From Candidatus Acidiferrales bacterium (GTDB taxonomy: Bacteria > Acidobacteriota > Terriglobia > Acidiferrales > UBA7541), in contig DASYYH010000023.1 of assembly GCA_035934015.1 (NCBI GenBank), forward strand, positions 248,001-312,000: a stretch of DNA of 64,000 bases, given 5' to 3'. Position 1 is the first letter of the stretch; every line of letters starts with the position of its first letter. A program made the translations under genes and the position numbers. The notes under the pieces were generated by a model that was not told the DNA's origin, made no database searches, and worked only from the letters and a program-made list of their open reading frames with translations. Below, piece after piece: positions 55,006 through 63,715 of this stretch.

Positions 55006-56100
55006 TCAGTTGACGAATCGTTTTGTCCTCACGTTCATCACCAGGCCCAGAGCCAAAAATCCAAAAATCGTGGACGATCCCCCGTAACTCATAAACGGTA
55101 GCGGGATGCCCGTCACAGGCATGTACCCTATCACCATTCCAGCGTTGACCAGTACATGAAACGCTAGAATCGCGGCTACCCCCATCACGATATACATCCC
55201 CGCCCGGTCTTTTGCTTTTTGGGCGTTATCCACCAGCCGCAATAGCAGAGCCAGGTACAACAGTATGACCAATAGTACCCCGAAAAATCCCTGCTCCTCT
55301 GCCAGCGCGGCCAGGATGAAATCCGAATACCGGACCGGGACAAATCCTAATTGATTTTGGCTCCCTTTGCCAAACCCTTTGCCCCAGAATCCGCCCGAAC
55401 CCACAGCAATTTCCGATTGCAGGATTTGGTAACCAGCGCCGCGCGGATTTTCTGCTGGATTCAGGAAGGTCGACAAGCGTTGTTTCTGGTACGGCTTGAG
55501 GAAATGTCCGTTCCATCCCGCTACAGCCACCAAGCTTCCAAGCGCCACAACCGCTACCGCGTGCTTCCAATTAATCCCCGCGAGAAATGCTCCCACCACT
55601 GCCACCGGGAAAAGCACCATTGCCGTTCCCAGATCTGGCTGGAGCAAAACCAGTCCGGCCGGCACGCCCACCACCAAACCTACCTTCACCAAATCAGCCA
55701 GTGTCAGCCGCTCCGTTCGCACTTCGCTGAAATAGCGCGCCAGCACAATGATTATAATCAACTTTGCCAGCTCTGACACCTGCAAATCGACGCCGCCAAT
55801 AGCCACCCACCTTCGCGCCCCGAATCGTGAATGTCCTGCGGCCAAATCCAGAATCAGTGCACCAATGCATACCAGGTAGAGGACCAGCGACTGGTCGAGC
55901 AGCGTGTTGTAGTCGATCCGCGACAGGATCAGCATCCCCGCCAGTCCAATTGCGATCCACGTCAACTGCTTCCATTGCATTCCGTGCAGCGAACTTCCGT
56001 GCGTAGAGGAGTAGATTTCCAGCAGCCCAACCAAGCAAATCGTCAGCACGATGGCCAGCAGCCACCAATCGAGGTCAAATCCGCTTCGTCGCTCTCTCAT
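55006..56100 (-). CDS. rodA: Rod shape-determining glycosyltransferase RodA
   Basis: 364 residues with 10 predicted membrane helices. It matches the SEDS family (FtsW/RodA/SpoVE): KLIIIIVLARYFSEV, LVLLQPDLGTAMVLFPVAVV, SEIAVGSGGFWGKGFGKGSQNQLGFVPVRYSDFILAALAEEQGF and PLPFMSYGGSS. It polymerises glycan in sidewall synthesis with PBP2. The ATG at 56100 overlaps the mrdA stop by 4 nt (ATGA), so the pair is translationally coupled. The longer in-frame extension to 56328 lies inside mrdA. Confidence 0.96.
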   Translation of the reverse strand: MRERRSGFDLDWWLLAIVLTICLVGLLEIYSSTHGSSLHGMQWKQLTWIAIGLAGMLILSRIDYNTLLDQSLVLYLVCIGALILDLAAGHSRFGARRWVAIGGVDLQVSELAKLIIIIVLARYFSEVRTERLTLADLVKVGLVVGVPAGLVLLQPDLGTAMVLFPVAVVGAFLAGINWKHAVAVVALGSLVAVAGWNGHFLKPYQKQRLSTFLNPAENPRGAGYQILQSEIAVGSGGFWGKGFGKGSQNQLGFVPVRYSDFILAALAEEQGFFGVLLVILLYLALLLRLVDNAQKAKDRAGMYIVMGVAAILAFHVLVNAGMVIGYMPVTGIPLPFMSYGGSSTIFGFLALGLVMNVRTKRFVN

Positions 56101-58007
56101 TGCGTTTGCGGGGCTGTTTTGACGAGCTGCGCATGCGCCGGCCCTTGAGGCGCCGCCTGCTTGGCCTGTAGTTCCTGAATCGGTTGTCCCAGTTTCTCTT
56201 GGTAATATGCTTCGATAAAGCGTGCTGCCAGCGGTGCCGCTATCCCACCGGCCTCCAAATGTGTATCCTGTACTAGTACCACTATGGCAATCTCTGGATT
56301 TCGCTTTGGCGCGAATCCCACAAACCACGTGTTGTAGCCATAAGCGCCCCTTCCTCCGGCGGAAACGCGCTCCAGAGCCTGCGCACTGATGGTCTGGGCT
56401 GTTCCCGTCTTCCCGCAGAATTCGACGTTCTGAAGCTTCGCCTGCACCAAAATCGGATAGCCGAGCAAATGAGCTGTGCCCCCATCCTCGTTCACTACGC
56501 CGTACATCCCATCAGTTACCTGTTCGACTGTGTTCTCCGATATTGGGAATCGCACGACCTTTACAGGGCCGAAATCCTTGAGCAGGTGCGGTTCGTAGAA
56601 GACTCCTCCAGAGGCGATTCCGCCGATCGTGCGTACAAGCTGGATGGGGGTGACCTCAATGGGGCCCTGGCCGATCGCGAGTGAAATCGTCGAGCCGGGA
56701 TACCATTTATGGTGATAGGTGTTCTCTACCCATTGCGACGACGGCACCAGCCCTGCTTCCTCGCTCGGAAGATCGATTCCGGTCTTCTTTCCCAGCCCAA
56801 GGGACGTTGCGTAGTAGGCAAGCCGGTCAACGCCTAGCCGTTCACCAACATTGTAAAAGAACACGTCGCACGATTGGACAATTGCGGTGTGTAGGCCAAC
56901 ATCGCCATGGCCTGAGTGGTGGGTGGACCACACCCAGTCATGGAAGACGCGCCCGTAAAAAGTTGCGTAGCCGGGGCAGAAGACATGAAAATCCCGCGGG
57001 GGCATACCCGATTCCAGCATCGCCACCGACTCCAGAATTTTGAACACAGACCCCGGAGCCAGTTGTGCCTGAATGGCGCGATCCAGCAGCGGCTTGTTGG
57101 GATCTGCATTCAGCGTTTTCCACTCACTGCCTGAAATCCGTACCGAGAAATCATTCGGATCATAGGCCGGATGGCTCGCCATCGCCAGAATTTCACCGTT
57201 GCGTGGGTCCATGGCGATGACGGATCCGACTTTCCCGGCCAGCTCATCCTCCGCGACGGACTGCAAGTCCATGTCGATCGTCAATCGGATCGGCTTTCCC
57301 GGGATTGGTTCCATGTCGTCGAGCGTGCGCACCGGCTTCCCGATGCTATTCACGATCACTCGCCGCATTCCGTCCGTGCCCGTCAAGGTGTCGTTATATT
57401 GTTTTTCGAGGCCCGCTTTGCCCACGATGTCACCGGGCTTGTACTTGTCGCCAGACTCTTCGAGTTGTTCCGGCGAAACTTCGCCGACGTACCCGATCAC
57501 ATGCGCGAGGAAATCATTCGGCGGATATTTTCTCCGCTGCACCAGCATCAATTCGAGTTCCGGCAAATCCACGCGATGGGACTCAACGAACGCAAGGTCC
57601 GCTTCGCTCGCTTCCGGTTTCACGACAATCGGCTGGAATTTTGGTTCGTCGCGCGCGGCATCGAGCTGCTGTTTGAGATCCTCCGCCGTGATATTGAGGC
57701 CCGATGTAATCTGTGGCATGTCCTTCTTGATTTGTGCGGGATCATCGCGCAGCAGAAGAATGCTGAAGGAAGGATAGTTGTCAACAATCACGCGGCCGTT
57801 GCGATCCAGCATTTTTCCCCGCGGCGCAATGATCGGAATGGATCGGATGCGGTTTCTTTCCGCAAGATCCGCGAAGTGGCCGGACTGAATGATTTGCAAT
57901 TTCCAAAAACCGAGAAGCAGAAGAACAACCCCCAGAACAATGCAGTACGAAACGAGGATTAATCGTCCCTGAGGAAGTCTCTGATCGTTGCCTACCCAAT
58001 TCGCCAC
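56097..58007 (-). CDS. mrdA: Penicillin-binding protein 2 (cell elongation transpeptidase)
   Basis: 636 residues. N-terminal membrane helix (LILVSYCIVLGVVLLLLGFW), dimerisation/pedestal region (IPIIAPRGKMLDRNGRVI), and the transpeptidase with SxxK in LAPGSVFKI, SxN-like SCD in IVQSCDVFFYN and KTG in EFCGKTGTAQ. The GTG start at 58007 has GGGAG upstream. It works with the overlapping RodA. mreBCD, usually next to it, are not in the window; upstream on the same strand lies the anti-sigma-type ATPase. Confidence 0.96.
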   Translation of the reverse strand: MANWVGNDQRLPQGRLILVSYCIVLGVVLLLLGFWKLQIIQSGHFADLAERNRIRSIPIIAPRGKMLDRNGRVIVDNYPSFSILLLRDDPAQIKKDMPQITSGLNITAEDLKQQLDAARDEPKFQPIVVKPEASEADLAFVESHRVDLPELELMLVQRRKYPPNDFLAHVIGYVGEVSPEQLEESGDKYKPGDIVGKAGLEKQYNDTLTGTDGMRRVIVNSIGKPVRTLDDMEPIPGKPIRLTIDMDLQSVAEDELAGKVGSVIAMDPRNGEILAMASHPAYDPNDFSVRISGSEWKTLNADPNKPLLDRAIQAQLAPGSVFKILESVAMLESGMPPRDFHVFCPGYATFYGRVFHDWVWSTHHSGHGDVGLHTAIVQSCDVFFYNVGERLGVDRLAYYATSLGLGKKTGIDLPSEEAGLVPSSQWVENTYHHKWYPGSTISLAIGQGPIEVTPIQLVRTIGGIASGGVFYEPHLLKDFGPVKVVRFPISENTVEQVTDGMYGVVNEDGGTAHLLGYPILVQAKLQNVEFCGKTGTAQTISAQALERVSAGGRGAYGYNTWFVGFAPKRNPEIAIVVLVQDTHLEAGGIAAPLAARFIEAYYQEKLGQPIQELQAKQAAPQGPAHAQLVKTAPQTQ

Positions 58008-58206
58008 GCAAACTCCCGCGCGGCGGGTCCTGAGAAACCCGCTCGATACCTCTTCTTACTTCCGCGCATTTCTGGGATGAGTCGTGCCCTCGCTCAACTC
58101 CCGGCGGAAAGAAAGGTAAAATTCAACGTAGCACTTGCTCCGTAGCTGCGCAAGTTCGCTTGTCTTGTTAGATAGCACCCCGGTGCGCAAAAAATCTCGG
58201 ATGGAG

Positions 58207-58671
58207 TTAATGCGATGCAGAGGGATTCGCTGTCAGGCCGCCGCTTCCTGCGGATGAAGGAAGCCACTTGCTCATCACCAGTTCCGTGCCGCCGTGCGGC
58301 CCGCGCTGGATATCGAATTCATCCATGAACGCGCGCATCAGAAAAATTCCGCGACCGGAAGTACGCAGGAGATTTTCTTCCGCAAGCGGATCGGGAACAT
58401 CAGCGAGGCTGAAATTTTCGCCTTCGTCGCGGATATGAACCACAAGGCGCCGCTCCTCGATCTCGATAATCATTCCGATTTTGCGGCCGTGCTCCTGGCG
58501 GTTGCCGTAACTGTATGCGTTGATGATTCCCTCGCGCACGGACATGCCGATTTTGTGGCAGTCGTCTTCGTCGAAGCCGGACTCGCCGGCCACGCGCAAG
58601 GCAATCTCTTCTGCCAGATCCACGCTCTCGAGCACCGTGTCGAGAGTCACTTCAATGCGTTGGGAGTGCAT
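58207..58671 (-). CDS. RsbW-like anti-sigma/serine kinase, HATPase domain
   Basis: 154 residues from ATG 58671; a longer TTG start at 58737 is less likely. GHKL ATPase boxes are visible: N box MSVREGIINAYSYGN (Glu47, Asn51), G1 box IRDEGENFSL (a DEGxxF variant) and G2 box TSGRGIFLMRAFMDE. The family usually phosphorylates an anti-anti-sigma protein and binds a sigma factor. No partner protein is nearby. It is transcribed on the same strand between comM and mrdA. Confidence 0.88.
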   Translation of the reverse strand: MHSQRIEVTLDTVLESVDLAEEIALRVAGESGFDEDDCHKIGMSVREGIINAYSYGNRQEHGRKIGMIIEIEERRLVVHIRDEGENFSLADVPDPLAEENLLRTSGRGIFLMRAFMDEFDIQRGPHGGTELVMSKWLPSSAGSGGLTANPSASH

Positions 58672-58871
58672 CAACACCCGTTTGTCAGTCGCACGAAAAA
58701 GCGCGATATGCTCGCACGGCTGTGGCTGGGAAGTCAATCAAACCGGCGATGCCCGATATGGTAACGCCGCTTTGCACGGCGCGCTATGGGCATGAAGTCA
58801 CACGGCGATAGTACGAATGTTTTCCATGGCTGAATTTGTTCGTTTCGTTCTTTTTTTGTTGCTGTTCGTCA

Positions 58872-60413
58872 CTAGGCCCAGTAGGAACGGTCGAGCGTGC
58901 GGTATTGGATGGCTTCGCTGAGCTGGCGCGGCAGAATTTCCGGCGCGCCATCCAAGTCCGCAATCGTGCGGGCAACTTTTAAAATACGATCGTGTGCGCG
59001 CGCGGAAAGGCTCAATTTCTGGATGGCGGTCTCCAGCAATTTTTCGCCTTCTGCGGAGATGGTGCAGTGCTTGCGGAGAAGCTTCGGTGGCATCTGCGCG
59101 TTGGCATAGATTTTTTTTTCGATGGCAAAGCGCTCCTGCTGAACGCGGCGCGCGGCCATCACGCGCTGGCGCACCGCAGCCGAAGATTCCGAGTCGGCGT
59201 CGCCGCGCAGTTCCTTATATTTGACCGCAGGCACTTCGATGTGAATGTCGATGCGGTCGAGCAGCGGCCCGGAAATTTTCGAAACGTAGCGTTGGATCTG
59301 CATCGGTGTGCAGTGGCAATCGCGCGTGGGATCGCCGAAAAATCCGCAGGGGCAGGGATTCATCGCTGCGGCGAGCATGAAGCGTGCGGGGAAACTGACA
59401 GAAAGCGCCGCGCGCGCGATGGACACGATTCCATCTTCGAGAGGCTGGCGCAAAACTTCCAAAACATTTCGCTCAAACTCCGGCAACTCGTCGAGAAACA
59501 GCACGCCGTTATGGCCCAGTGAGACTTCGCCAGGGCGGGGAATCGCGCCGCCGCCGATCAGGCCGGCGTCGCTGATCGTGTGATGCGGCGAGCGGTACGG
59601 CCGCGTCCCAACGAGGCCACGCGAATCGTCGAGAACGCCGGCGACGCTGTGAATGCGCGTGGTTTCGATGGCCTCTTCAAGCGACATCGGCGGGAGAATC
59701 GTGGGAATGCGCTTGGCGAGCATCGTTTTTCCAGCGCCGGGCGGGCCGATGAATAAAATGTTGTGGCCACCGGCGCAGGCGACTTCGAGCGCACGCTTCG
59801 CGGATTGCTGGCCGCGCACATCGCGCAGATCCACGGGATACTGCGCGGCTTCGGAAAGCATCTGGCGCGTATCGACGCCGATGGGTGCGAAGGATTCCGG
59901 CGAATTGATAAGGTCGGCGGCCTTGGGCAACGACTTCACAGCGAAGACGCGAATGCCGTCGACGACGGCGGCCTCGCGTGCATTCGCTTCGGGCACGACG
60001 ACATTGTGAATGCCTTTGTCCCGTGCAGCGAGCGCTGCGGAAAGCGCTCCGCGCACGGAGCGCACGCTGCCATCGAGGGAAAGTTCGCCGATGAAAACGT
60101 AGTCCTCGAGAATTTTGCCGAAGAAGGTTCCCTGACAGCCAAGCAGGCCGAGGGCCATGGGAAGATCGAATGCGGAGCCTTCCTTGCGCATGTCCGCCGG
60201 CGCGAGATTCACAGTCACCGCGAGATGGCCGGGGTAATCGAAGCCGCAATTTTTCAGTGCGGCTTTCACGCGTTCGCGGCTTTCCTTCACGGCAATGTCC
60301 GGCAAGCCGACGACATTGAAGGTCCCGGGCTGGCCCGGGCCAACGTCGACTTCGACCTCGACGAGATATGCGTCGATGCCGTAAACCGCGGCGCTGAATG
60401 ACTTAAAGAGCAT
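58872..60413 (-). CDS. comM: YifB/ComM-family Mg-chelatase-like ATPase
   Basis: 513 residues from [10 protein letters not shown], matching the usual ComM length of about 505-510. It has an N-terminal chelatase-like domain, the Walker A motif [15 protein letters not shown], Walker [10 protein letters not shown] and the Cys cluster [18 protein letters not shown]. The C-terminal helical domain is complete ([18 protein letters not shown]). ComM acts as a hexameric branch-migration helicase in natural transformation in other bacteria. The frame continues 190 codons upstream over repeat-bearing non-coding DNA; that part is rejected. Confidence 0.95.
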   Translation of the reverse strand: MLFKSFSAAVYGIDAYLVEVEVDVGPGQPGTFNVVGLPDIAVKESRERVKAALKNCGFDYPGHLAVTVNLAPADMRKEGSAFDLPMALGLLGCQGTFFGKILEDYVFIGELSLDGSVRSVRGALSAALAARDKGIHNVVVPEANAREAAVVDGIRVFAVKSLPKAADLINSPESFAPIGVDTRQMLSEAAQYPVDLRDVRGQQSAKRALEVACAGGHNILFIGPPGAGKTMLAKRIPTILPPMSLEEAIETTRIHSVAGVLDDSRGLVGTRPYRSPHHTISDAGLIGGGAIPRPGEVSLGHNGVLFLDELPEFERNVLEVLRQPLEDGIVSIARAALSVSFPARFMLAAAMNPCPCGFFGDPTRDCHCTPMQIQRYVSKISGPLLDRIDIHIEVPAVKYKELRGDADSESSAAVRQRVMAARRVQQERFAIEKKIYANAQMPPKLLRKHCTISAEGEKLLETAIQKLSLSARAHDRILKVARTIADLDGAPEILPRQLSEAIQYRTLDRSYWA

Positions 60414-60561
60414 GGAGAGAGGGAGGCGTGCGCTCCTTTTGCGCGACGTGAAGATAACGCAAAATGCACTTCCACGCCAGACCAACGCACGGCGGAAAGG
60501 GCAGATGCCGGAAGTTGCGGAGAAGGCGAAAACGGGATTGAACAAGGGCCGAAATCTGTCC

Positions 60562-60640
60562 CGATTAGAATGAGGTGTCGCCGTTTGTTTTCTGCAAGTT
60601 ACGCGAAACTCACTGAACGTTGGTGTCCCGATTAGAAATG
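60562..60640. repeat. ~80-bp repeat, copy 1
   Basis: Begins and ends with CGATTAGAA (60562-60570 and 60629-60637), with TTTGTTTTCTG in the middle. Imperfectly repeated at 60767-60846. Unit length about 78-80 bp. Confidence 0.7.
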
Positions 60641-60766
60641 GCGTAGATCGAGAGCGGGACAGGTTCCTCGGGAATGGATGAGGGCGCGAAGAGGTAAAAG
60701 AGAGGGGGCGATAGGAGCAGCGTCGCCGGGGAAAGGATCGCCTCTGCGAGGAAGCGCCAAAATTAA

Positions 60767-60846
60767 CGATTAGAAAATTTGTTGTGCTTTGTTTTCTGTG
60801 AGTTGCGGGCAATTCTAATTCTGGGAGTTGGCGATTAGAAATGAGG
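60767..60846. repeat. ~80-bp repeat, copy 2
   Basis: Same layout: CGATTAGAA at 60767-60775 and 60832-60840, with TTTGTTTTCTG between them. The terminal words are 65 nt apart in this copy and 67 nt apart in copy 1. The two copies differ at many inner positions. Confidence 0.7.
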
Positions 60847-60885
60847 CGGTTTGCTGGGATTCTCTCTGCGGGAGGTTCGCTCCGG

Positions 60886-60919
60886 GCCTGCCTCCCGCCG
60901 CGGCGGGCAAGCGGCAGGC
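60886..60919. repeat. GC-rich compound hairpin
   Basis: Outer arms GCCTGCC (60886-60892) and GGCAGGC (60913-60919) enclose the perfect palindrome CCCGCCGCGGCGGG (60894-60907). A T-rich stretch follows (TTTTCTTT at about 60928). It could be a REP-like element or a terminator-like structure. Confidence 0.5.
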
Positions 60920-61147
60920 AGAGCGGGTTTTCTTTGGCGTATGGCCTACTCACGCGGCTCCTTATCAACTCAATTGACAACATGACTAGCGAAGCATAGT
61001 TGCCACGAAAATGCCAGAGACAATGGGTGTGGATACGGTGTCACGAATGGGAAACGGCCGGGTCCTCCCCACAACGAGTGTCGGGACGTGAAGAGCGCGA
61101 AAGAACCGCTCGCCACAACAGGCAAGTCCCTACAGAGAATTGGAATC

Positions 61148-61210
61148 CACCCTTCGCGACTTCTTCACTTTGGGCTGCATGCCGCAGCCCGAGCGCGAAG
61201 AATGGGCCAC
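61148..61210. repeat. 62-bp hairpin repeat, copy 1
   Basis: Matches 63504-63566 with only about seven differences. It folds into a stem: CTTCGCG (61152-61158) pairs with CGCGAAG (61194-61200), and GGGCTGC (61172-61178) with GCAGCCC (61184-61190). The two copies flank the Rhs-bearing segment as direct repeats. Confidence 0.85.
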
Positions 61211-61354
61211 CCGGCATTGAGGCCCTTAGGCATGACTGAACCGCCCACGCTCGCAACCCGAGCGACGGGGCATCCGATAAACAACCTCAGGAGTGACGTG
61301 CGAAAATGGTATCATGCTCGGCGGCACGTTTATGGTATATCCAACGAAAAAAAC

Positions 61355-62348
61355 GTGGCTATGCGCAACGTCACGAGCGGCAACATCTACTATTACGAAG
61401 AGGACATGCTGGGAAGCTCGCGGACCATGGTGCAGGCGGGGCAGACGTCGGTGTGTTACGATGCGGATTTCTATCCGTTTGGCGGGGAGCGGGATATCAC
61501 GAACACCTGCACGCAGCACTACAAATTCGAAGGCAAAGAGCGCGACACGGAGACGGGCAACGACGACTTCGGCGCGCGGTATTACACGTCGCGGTTAGGA
61601 AGATGGCTTTCGGCGGATTGGAGCGCAGTGCCTGCGCCGGTGCCGTACGCGAATCTGACGAATCCGCAGACGCTGAACCTGTATGCTATGGTCAGCGACA
61701 ACCCGGAGACGTTTGCGGATCTCGATGGACATTTGTCGGGAACTGAGGGGTTGTGCTGGGTCGATTTTTGCGCAGGAAGTACGCAAACCGAGGCGGCTCG
61801 GGAAGGTGACGGGCCTCCTGCGCCGTCGAACACAGGCGACGGGCAGCAGCTTTCTAATTCGCAGCAAGCTGCCGGCGCAAACGCAAACGTACAGTCAGAC
61901 GAGCAGCATGCGACGCAACAGAAGACAAACACTGACGACACGCCCAGCAAGTTTGTGATTGAGCCTGACAAAACTGAGAATCACGGCTCCTACTCGGATT
62001 TCCACTATCAACTAGAGAATTCAGAGGGCCAGCCGCTGACCGGCAATGGCTACAGCTTACAGGAGCATACGTCGGGGGCACCATCCTCGATGACTACCTC
62101 AGACAAAAAATTTATCCCTCTTAATCACGGCGATGCGACCGACAGAGCTAGGGTACGTCAACTACGATCAAAACAATAAGCCACACAGTGTTAGCCTACC
62201 CAAAAACTTTAATGTCGACGTCAAAACGGGACAGACATTTACCGTCAGGTATAACGGGAAAAACTATAATCTGACGACTCGGTTCGAGCATGAAACCCGG
62301 GTCGTGAACGGGACCGTCACGAACATTGTGCGGGATCTGGTACCGTGA
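61355..62348 (+). pseudogene. Rhs core C-terminal fragment with variable tip, frameshifted
   Basis: From VAMRNVTSG (61355) the frame shows the conserved end of an Rhs-associated core: YYYEEDMLGSSR, YDADFYPFGGERD, YKFEGKERDTETGNDDFGARYYTSRLGRWLSADW and NLYAMVSDNPETFADLDGH (to about 61731). A non-conserved, Gln/Thr/Asn-rich tip follows. The frame stops at 62179, but the next frame carries protein-like sequence without a start (GYVNYDQNNKPHSVSL to IVRDLVP, ending 62348), which looks like the continuation after a one-base shift near 62130-62150. All upstream Rhs repeats are missing, so this is a displaced 3' piece. Rhs tips are often toxins; this one is not recognised. Confidence 0.7.
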
Positions 62349-62367
62349 AAAGAAAGGGGAACTGCTT

Positions 62368-63084
62368 ATGAATTTCAAGGCAGGAGCCGCGTTGACTCTC
62401 ACGCTCAGCGTTGTCCTAGGATTGCAGATATCGGCACGGGCCAGGACCCAGCCAGACTCACGGTCGTTTTTCGTCAGCGCACAGGACGAAGACAGCCTCT
62501 TGAACTATCTTGGATCCGCCCTTCGCACCTCGGGGCACGCAGGACGCTTGGACTATGCGGGCAGCTGTCAGAAGGATAGCATGGAGTTCGTTGCATTCCC
62601 GAGAATTGCCGTATCGCAACCGTCCGGGAATCTTATGGCCCTAGGGGCAGTCCAGCAGATTTTTCGTGGCGACGCTGGAGTCAACGTAGCGGAGGAGCCT
62701 CAAAAAATAATCTCAGTGAGAGTCGGCGAACCTTCAACCGCGATTCTGCAAACAAGGGTTTCCTTGCTCAAAATCAGCACAATGGGTCGATACAATCCGG
62801 CTATCGTGATTGGTTCTGTCGAAAGCACGAGAGAGCTGAAGACAGCGATGACAAAACTGGGACTGCGCGTGCCTCTCCAGCTTTCAGAGCAGCTCTTGGC
62901 GACGCCAGCACCAGGACTGCCCCATCTTCCCGCTGAAATGAAAGACGTCACGGTAAACCAAATCCTGAATTCAATTGCTGTGACGTTCAAGGGGATAGTC
63001 ATCTATGGGACTTGTACGCACCCGAACGGTGGGGGCCTGATTCAGATTCGTTTCACGGGTCTAGAGGACGGAGACGAGAAATAG
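62368..63084 (+). CDS. Secreted protein of unknown function between two Rhs fragments
   Basis: 238 residues from ATG 62368, with AAAGGGGAA upstream. Signal peptide (ALTLTLSVVLGLQISARA). The mature part has a conserved-looking core (YLGSALRTSGHAGRLDYAGSCQKDS; VRVGEPSTAILQTRVSLLKIS) and a C-terminal segment MKDVTVNQILNSIAVTFKGIVIYGTC with two Cys overall. No family recognised. It starts 20 nt after the Rhs-tip frame ends (62348), the position of an immunity gene in Rhs toxin cassettes, but a signal peptide would place it outside the cytoplasm, so an immunity role would have to be periplasmic. Could also be unrelated cargo. Confidence 0.6.
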   Translation: MNFKAGAALTLTLSVVLGLQISARARTQPDSRSFFVSAQDEDSLLNYLGSALRTSGHAGRLDYAGSCQKDSMEFVAFPRIAVSQPSGNLMALGAVQQIFRGDAGVNVAEEPQKIISVRVGEPSTAILQTRVSLLKISTMGRYNPAIVIGSVESTRELKTAMTKLGLRVPLQLSEQLLATPAPGLPHLPAEMKDVTVNQILNSIAVTFKGIVIYGTCTHPNGGGLIQIRFTGLEDGDEK

Positions 63085-63222
63085 GTCCAACATCGGATCA
63101 GATCTGACTTTACGTCCGTTGGTGACCTGGGTGGGCGGCCCAGGCCTCGCTTTTGATTTTTCGGGTGCCCCATGCTCGTTTTGTGAGCGTGGGATTTTCC
63201 GTCTCTGGAGTCATCGGCGGGC

Positions 63223-63492
63223 GTGAATTACGTGTACGATGGCGATGGCAAGCGTATCGAGAAATCCAGCGGCACGGTTTATTGGTACGCTTCGGCTTCG
63301 CTCAGCGCAGGCGGCGCGGGGACGGAAATCCTCGACGAGTCGAACAGCAGCGGGACGATCACCAACGAGTACGTCTTCTTCGGCGGGAAGCGCGTGGCCA
63401 TGCGCGCGTGCGCTTTACAAACTGACGAGGGGTACGTATGCTTGCGCGGAATGGGCGCGCGAGCGAAACAAACGCGCGTGTTAACCTACTAA
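63223..63492 (+). pseudogene. Rhs core N-proximal fragment
   Basis: 63226-63405 encodes NYVYDGDGKRIEKSSG, VYWYASASLSAGG and SGTITNEYVFFGGKRVAMR, which in intact Rhs proteins lies immediately before the 'YYY..D.LGS' core. After VAMR (63405) the frame continues as non-Rhs sequence to a stop at 63492. No start codon with ribosome site, so a remnant. It is the piece missing from the front of the fragment at 61355, but is placed downstream of it. Confidence 0.65.
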
Positions 63493-63503
63493 GGACTGAG
63501 ACT

Positions 63504-63566
63504 CACCCTTCGCGACTTCTTCAGTTCGGGCTGGTTGCCGCAGCCCGAGCGCGAAGGATGTGCCAC
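63504..63566. repeat. 62-bp hairpin repeat, copy 2
   Basis: Direct repeat of 61148-61210. CTTCGCG (63508-63514) pairs with CGCGAAG (63550-63556), and GGGCTG with CAGCCC. It lies 99 nt after the end of the second Rhs fragment and bounds the island on the right. Confidence 0.85.
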
Positions 63567-63715
63567 GCGCCCTTCGGTTTGGTCCGCCATCCGCCACGGC
63601 GGCTAAGTTCGGGGTGGCGTCGCGTCATCCGGAGACGGGTGGGGAGCGCGATCGAGTCGCGTGCTGGCGTGAAACATCGGAGCGCATTTAGGCGTATGCT
63701 TAAGCAGGAGGCGTC

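Larger units (their letters stand above)
60414..61354. other. Non-coding accessory region upstream of comM and the first Rhs fragment
   Basis: About 940 bp without a credible gene, although both flanking frames run through it. It contains two copies of an ~80-bp repeat (60562-60640 and 60767-60846), a GC-rich stem structure (60886-60919) and one copy of a 62-bp hairpin repeat (61148-61210). Confidence 0.6.

Noticed and set aside
56101-56328. Longer start for rodA
   Set aside because: It lies inside mrdA in another frame; the ATG overlapping the mrdA stop gives the expected RodA length.
60562-60846. CRISPR array
   Set aside because: Only two ~80-bp imperfect units with a 126-bp gap; no short regular repeats or spacers and no cas genes.
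60414-60983. N-terminal extension of 190 codons on comM
   Set aside because: The extension covers the two ~80-bp repeats and has no domain resemblance; [10 protein letters not shown] at 60413 is the standard ComM start and gives the normal length.
61088-61354. N-terminal part of the frame that leads into the first Rhs fragment
   Set aside because: It is a translation of the 62-bp hairpin repeat and flanking non-coding DNA; Rhs similarity starts only at 61355.
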